Below, one piece after another: positions 60,908 through 64,000 of a DNA stretch of 64,000 nt (positions are counted from its first letter, which is position 1; each line of letters opens with the position of its first letter). A program made the position numbers and the translations under genes. Where the stretch lies: contig CP007444.1 of assembly GCA_000632805.1 (NCBI GenBank), positions 4,328,772-4,392,771 on the forward strand. The letters are read 5' to 3'. The stretch is from Dyella jiangningensis (GTDB lineage: Bacteria > Pseudomonadota > Gammaproteobacteria > Xanthomonadales > Rhodanobacteraceae). The notes under the pieces are model-generated. The model was not told the DNA's origin, made no database searches, and was given only the letters and a program-made list of their open reading frames with translations.

Positions 60908-61582
60908 TCAGTGCACCCAGTGACCGCTGCGCTGGCGCGGCGGCGGCGTGTGCGGTTCCTGTTCGTCGGTGCGCACGGCCGCCTCGACTTCCGCTTCGGT
61001 GACGGGATGGGCCTGCCAGTAACGGTTCACCGCACCGAGCACGGTCGGCACCTGGGTCAGGCACTCGTCGTATTCCTCGTCGCTGAGCTTTTCGAATTCG
61101 GCGTCGGCATTGAGGATGCCTTCGTCCACGGCCAACGCCATCACCGGGCCGAGCATTTCCATCAGCTGCGGGTCGTCGGCCAGGCGCTTCTCCCACAGGC
61201 CGGCGCGCAGGTCGATGCCGCGGCTGAAGCCTTCACACCAGCCCGCGGCGGACAGCACCGGGCCGGCCTCGGTCTCCACTTCGCCGAGAATGGGCTCATA
61301 CGCATCCACGTCGAGTTCGGCGTTGATCGAGTCGTTGAGCTTGGCCAGCAACGCGAGCACGCGATTGCCTTCGGTTTCGTCGGCGAACGGTTCGTGCAGC
61401 ACTTCAGGCAGCCACTCTTCGGGCAGCACCTGCAGCGGACCTACCGCTAACGCCGATAGCAACCCGTGCACGCCGTCGAGCAGCAGGTCGCCTTCGCCGA
61501 CATGGGCGCGCAGGTATTGGTCCAGTTCCTCGAGTTCGTTGTCGTCCAACGAACTAGGCCACTCGGTCTTGGGTGTATTCAT
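60908..61582 (-). CDS. YecA family protein (UPF0149)
   Basis: 224 residues, cytoplasmic, acidic. E-L-E-E-L-D-Q-Y-L near 15, L-D-G-V-H-G-L-L-S-A-L-A-V-G-P near 35 and W-C-E-G-F-S-R-G-I near 117 are the family blocks. It lacks the C-terminal SEC-C zinc motif found on some relatives. Function unknown. Between xthA and the DinB gene, all on the minus strand with short gaps. Confidence 0.88.
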   Translation of the reverse strand: MNTPKTEWPSSLDDNELEELDQYLRAHVGEGDLLLDGVHGLLSALAVGPLQVLPEEWLPEVLHEPFADETEGNRVLALLAKLNDSINAELDVDAYEPILGEVETEAGPVLSAAGWCEGFSRGIDLRAGLWEKRLADDPQLMEMLGPVMALAVDEGILNADAEFEKLSDEEYDECLTQVPTVLGAVNRYWQAHPVTEAEVEAAVRTDEQEPHTPPPRQRSGHWVH

Positions 61583-61603
61583 CAGCTACCCGTGTGTTTC
61601 TTT

Positions 61604-62383
61604 CTAGATATCCAGATCAACCGTTACCGGCGTGTGATCGGAGGGTCGCTCCCAGGTCCGCGGCGTGCGATCGATCGTGGCGGCTTTCGCGGCGGATTTC
61701 AGGGCGTCTGCGATCAGGATCAGGTCGATGCGCAAACCCATGTTGCGCCGGAACGCGGCCTGACGATAGTCCCACCAGCTGAAGTGTTCACCCGCCGGTT
61801 CGAACAGCCGGAAACTGTCGTGCAAGCCCAGCTCGGTGATGCGCTTGAGCGCGTCGCGCTCGGGCGGCGAGCACAGGATGTCCTCACCCCACGTCGCCGG
61901 GTCGTACACGTCGCGATCGTCGGGCGCGATATTGAAATCGCCCAGCACGACCAGGTTCGGATGACGTTCGAGTTCGCCCGCGAGGAACTCGCGCATCTTG
62001 GCCAGCCAGTCGAGCTTGTAGGCATATTTTTCATCGCCCACCGCCTTGCCGTTGACCACGTAGAGATCCACCACGCGCACGCCGCCGATGGTGGCGGCAA
62101 GGATGCGTCGCTGCGGATCCTGCAGCTGCGGGATGTCGGTAACGACGTCCTCAAAACCGCCGTCGATGCCGGCGCGCGCGAGCAGCGCCACGCCGTTGTA
62201 GGTCTTCTGGCCGGAGAACACCGCGCGATAGCCGGCGGCGGCCAGTTCATCGACCGGAAACTTCGCGTCTTCCAGCTTGGTTTCCTGCAAGGCCACCACG
62301 TCGGGCTGCGCATCGGCCAGCCACTGGGTGAGGTGCGGCAGGCGCACCTTCAGCGAGTTCACGTTCCACGAGGCGATTTTCAT
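61604..62383 (-). CDS. xthA: exodeoxyribonuclease III
   Basis: AP endonuclease and 3'-5' exonuclease of base-excision repair. 259 residues from the ATG at 62383 (M-K-I-A-S-W-N-V-N-S), the standard XthA beginning. Metal and catalytic residues: L-Q-E-T-K near 37 (Glu), L-G-D-F-N near 145 (Asp-x-Asn), and S-D-H-T-P-V at the end (Asp-His). D-Y-R and G-L-R-I-D near 215 are also typical. Sits 21 bp upstream of the UPF0149 gene on the same strand. Confidence 0.95.
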   Translation of the reverse strand: MKIASWNVNSLKVRLPHLTQWLADAQPDVVALQETKLEDAKFPVDELAAAGYRAVFSGQKTYNGVALLARAGIDGGFEDVVTDIPQLQDPQRRILAATIGGVRVVDLYVVNGKAVGDEKYAYKLDWLAKMREFLAGELERHPNLVVLGDFNIAPDDRDVYDPATWGEDILCSPPERDALKRITELGLHDSFRLFEPAGEHFSWWDYRQAAFRRNMGLRIDLILIADALKSAAKAATIDRTPRTWERPSDHTPVTVDLDI

Positions 62384-62443
62384 CGGCGCATTGTAAGCGA
62401 TGCTTGCGCCCACTCCGCCTTCCCTGGCGGATGAGGGCGTCGA

Positions 62444-64000
62444 TTACGCCAGGCCGTGGCTCCTGAGCAGCGCTTCAGGCTCGGGTGTACGGCCACGGAA
62501 GGCGACGAAGCTTTCCATCGCGGGGCGGCTGGCGCCGACGGAGAGGATTTCACGGCGGAAGCGATCACCGGTGGCGCGGTCGATCACGCCGTGTTCCTCA
62601 AACTCGCCGAAGGCGTCGGCACTGAGCAGCTCGGCCCACAGGTAGCTGTAGTAGCCGGCGGCGTAGCCGCCCGCGAAGATGTGCGAGAACGCATGCGGGA
62701 AACGCTGCCATGCCGGCGGATGCAGCACCGCGACGTCGTGGCGCACTTCCTCCAGCACTTCCATCGCGCGCGCGCCCTTGGCCGGGTCGTATTCCAGGTG
62801 CAGCAGGAAATCGAACATGGCGAATTCCAGCTGGCGCACGAGGAACAGACCGGCATGGAAATGCCGCGCCGCCAGCATGCGTTCGAACAGTTCGTCGGGC
62901 AGGCGCTCGCCGGTTTCGTAATGACGCGCGAACAGATCCAGCGCTTCGCGGTTCCAGCCGAAGTTCTCCATGAACTGGCTGGGCAGCTCCACCGCGTCCC
63001 ATTCCACGCCGTCGATGCCGCCGATGGAGGGCAGCGCGATCTCGGTGAGCAGGTGATGCAGGCCGTGGCCGAATTCGTGGAACAGCGTGAGCACGTCGTC
63101 GTGCGTGAGCAGCGCGGGCTTGCCCTCGGTCGGCGGCGCGAAATTGCAGGTGAGGAAGGCCACCGGCAACTGCTCTTCGCCGCCATCGCGGAAGCGGGCA
63201 CGGCACACGTCCATCCACGCGCCGCCGCGCTTACCGTTGCGTGCGTAGAGATCGACGTAAGCGCCGGCAAACACGCGGCCATCGGCGTCGCGCACGTCGT
63301 AATAGCGGACATCCGGATGCCAGGTGTCGACGTCGTCGCGGGCGCTGAGCGAAATGCCGTAGAGGCGCTGGGTGAGGCCGAACAGGCCATCGATCACCGC
63401 CGGTAGCGGGAAGTAGGGCTTCAGCTGTTCCTCGTCGAGGTCGTACTGCTGCTGGCGCAGCTTCTCCGAGGCGTAGCCCACGTCCCACGATTCAAGGTTG
63501 TCGAGCTTGAGCTCGGTGGTGGCGAACTCGCGCAGCTTGGTGAGCTCGGCGCGCGCCACCGGCTTGGCGCGTTCGGCGAGGTCATGCAGGAATTCCATCA
63601 CCTGCGCGGGCGACGCGGCCATCTTGGTGGCCAGCGATTCCTCCGCCGCGTTGGCGAAGCCGAGCAGCTGCGCGGCTTCGAAGCGCAAGGCCATGATGCG
63701 GTCGATACGCGCGCTGTTGTCGAACTTGCCGGCATGCGGGCCCTGGTCGGACGCGCGCGTCTGGTAGGCCCAGTACACGCGCTCGCGCAGGCCGCGGTTG
63801 TCGGCATAGGTGAGCACGGCCTGCACGCTGGGTTGCTTGAGCGTGACGAGGTAACCCTCGAGCTTCTGCTCCTTGGCGTACTGGCGCAGCACCGCGCGGC
63901 CGGATTCGGGAACGCCGGCCAGGTCGCGCTCATCGGTGATGTGCTCGTGCCACGCATCGGTGGCGTCGAGCACGGCGTTGGAGAATTCGGTGGAAAGCCG
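62444..64000 (-). CDS. prlC: oligopeptidase A (M3 family metallopeptidase), N-terminus outside window
   Basis: Cytoplasmic zinc peptidase degrading short peptides, including cleaved signal peptides. The last 518 residues of about 680 are present; the frame is open to the right edge. The zinc site is clear: L-F-H-E-F-G-H-G-L-H (HExxH) with the third ligand glutamate about 28 residues on in E-L-P-S-Q-F-M-E-N-F. D-V-C-R-A-R and the G-G-Y-A-A-G-Y-Y-S-Y segment near the end are conserved in PrlC/Dcp. Upstream neighbour cannot be seen. Confidence 0.95.
   Translation of the reverse strand, partial: RLSTEFSNAVLDATDAWHEHITDERDLAGVPESGRAVLRQYAKEQKLEGYLVTLKQPSVQAVLTYADNRGLRERVYWAYQTRASDQGPHAGKFDNSARIDRIMALRFEAAQLLGFANAAEESLATKMAASPAQVMEFLHDLAERAKPVARAELTKLREFATTELKLDNLESWDVGYASEKLRQQQYDLDEEQLKPYFPLPAVIDGLFGLTQRLYGISLSARDDVDTWHPDVRYYDVRDADGRVFAGAYVDLYARNGKRGGAWMDVCRARFRDGGEEQLPVAFLTCNFAPPTEGKPALLTHDDVLTLFHEFGHGLHHLLTEIALPSIGGIDGVEWDAVELPSQFMENFGWNREALDLFARHYETGERLPDELFERMLAARHFHAGLFLVRQLEFAMFDFLLHLEYDPAKGARAMEVLEEVRHDVAVLHPPAWQRFPHAFSHIFAGGYAAGYYSYLWAELLSADAFGEFEEHGVIDRATGDRFRREILSVGASRPAMESFVAFRGRTPEPEALLRSHGLA

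Overview
The window is high-GC, densely coded bacterial chromosome. Gene content (MarR-controlled EmrAB-type pump, AlgZ/AlgR next to hemC, rsmG-parA-parB, BtuB, XthA, PrlC) together with the intergenic repeat style (hairpins reading GTGGGAGCGCACCCTGTGCGCGAC) suggests a gammaproteobacterium of the Xanthomonadales, most like Rhodanobacteraceae (Dyella/Luteibacter/Rhodanobacter). This is inference from gene families and repeats; no rRNA or tRNA is visible to confirm it. No phage, integrase, transposase or CRISPR array was seen.

Layout. 1-4.5 kb: a heavy-metal RND efflux operon on the minus strand (outer membrane factor, adaptor, and a pump running off the left edge). 5-13.8 kb: mixed single genes (Tat-exported M24 peptidase, DUF4124 protein, a glycosyltransferase relic, diguanylate cyclase, an SDR without catalytic residues, bestrophin-like channel, outer-membrane protein). 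13.9-16.2 kb: a two-gene osmolyte-type ABC importer with substrate-binding and permease domains fused. 16.4-18.6 kb: cobalamin riboswitch and btuB. 18.8-26.4 kb: two tandem RND multidrug pumps whose last ~130 residues are identical, each followed by about 1 kb of composite repeat. 27.5-34.9 kb: DUF3617 protein, phosphoesterase, multicopper oxidase, MATE pump, DUF2239 protein. 35.2-40.9 kb: PagL-like lipid A deacylase, then the marR-OMF-emrA-emrB operon with a readable promoter/operator. 41-50 kb: AraC regulator, S9 peptidase, esterase, algZ-algR-hemC, DUF481 protein. 50-54.7 kb: membrane protein, WYL regulator, patatin, DUF488 protein, family 2 glycosyltransferase. 56-64 kb: rsmG-parA-parB and a run of housekeeping genes ending in prlC, cut by the right edge.

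Four export systems (two RND types, EmrAB, MATE), a copper-oxidase-like enzyme and a lipid A modifier point to an envelope-and-efflux-rich stretch. The most unusual structure lies between genes: a mosaic repeat family (modules A and B plus 25 short hairpin repeats) in five intergenic regions, with paired base changes in its main hairpin and 60-bp-periodic tandem arrays.
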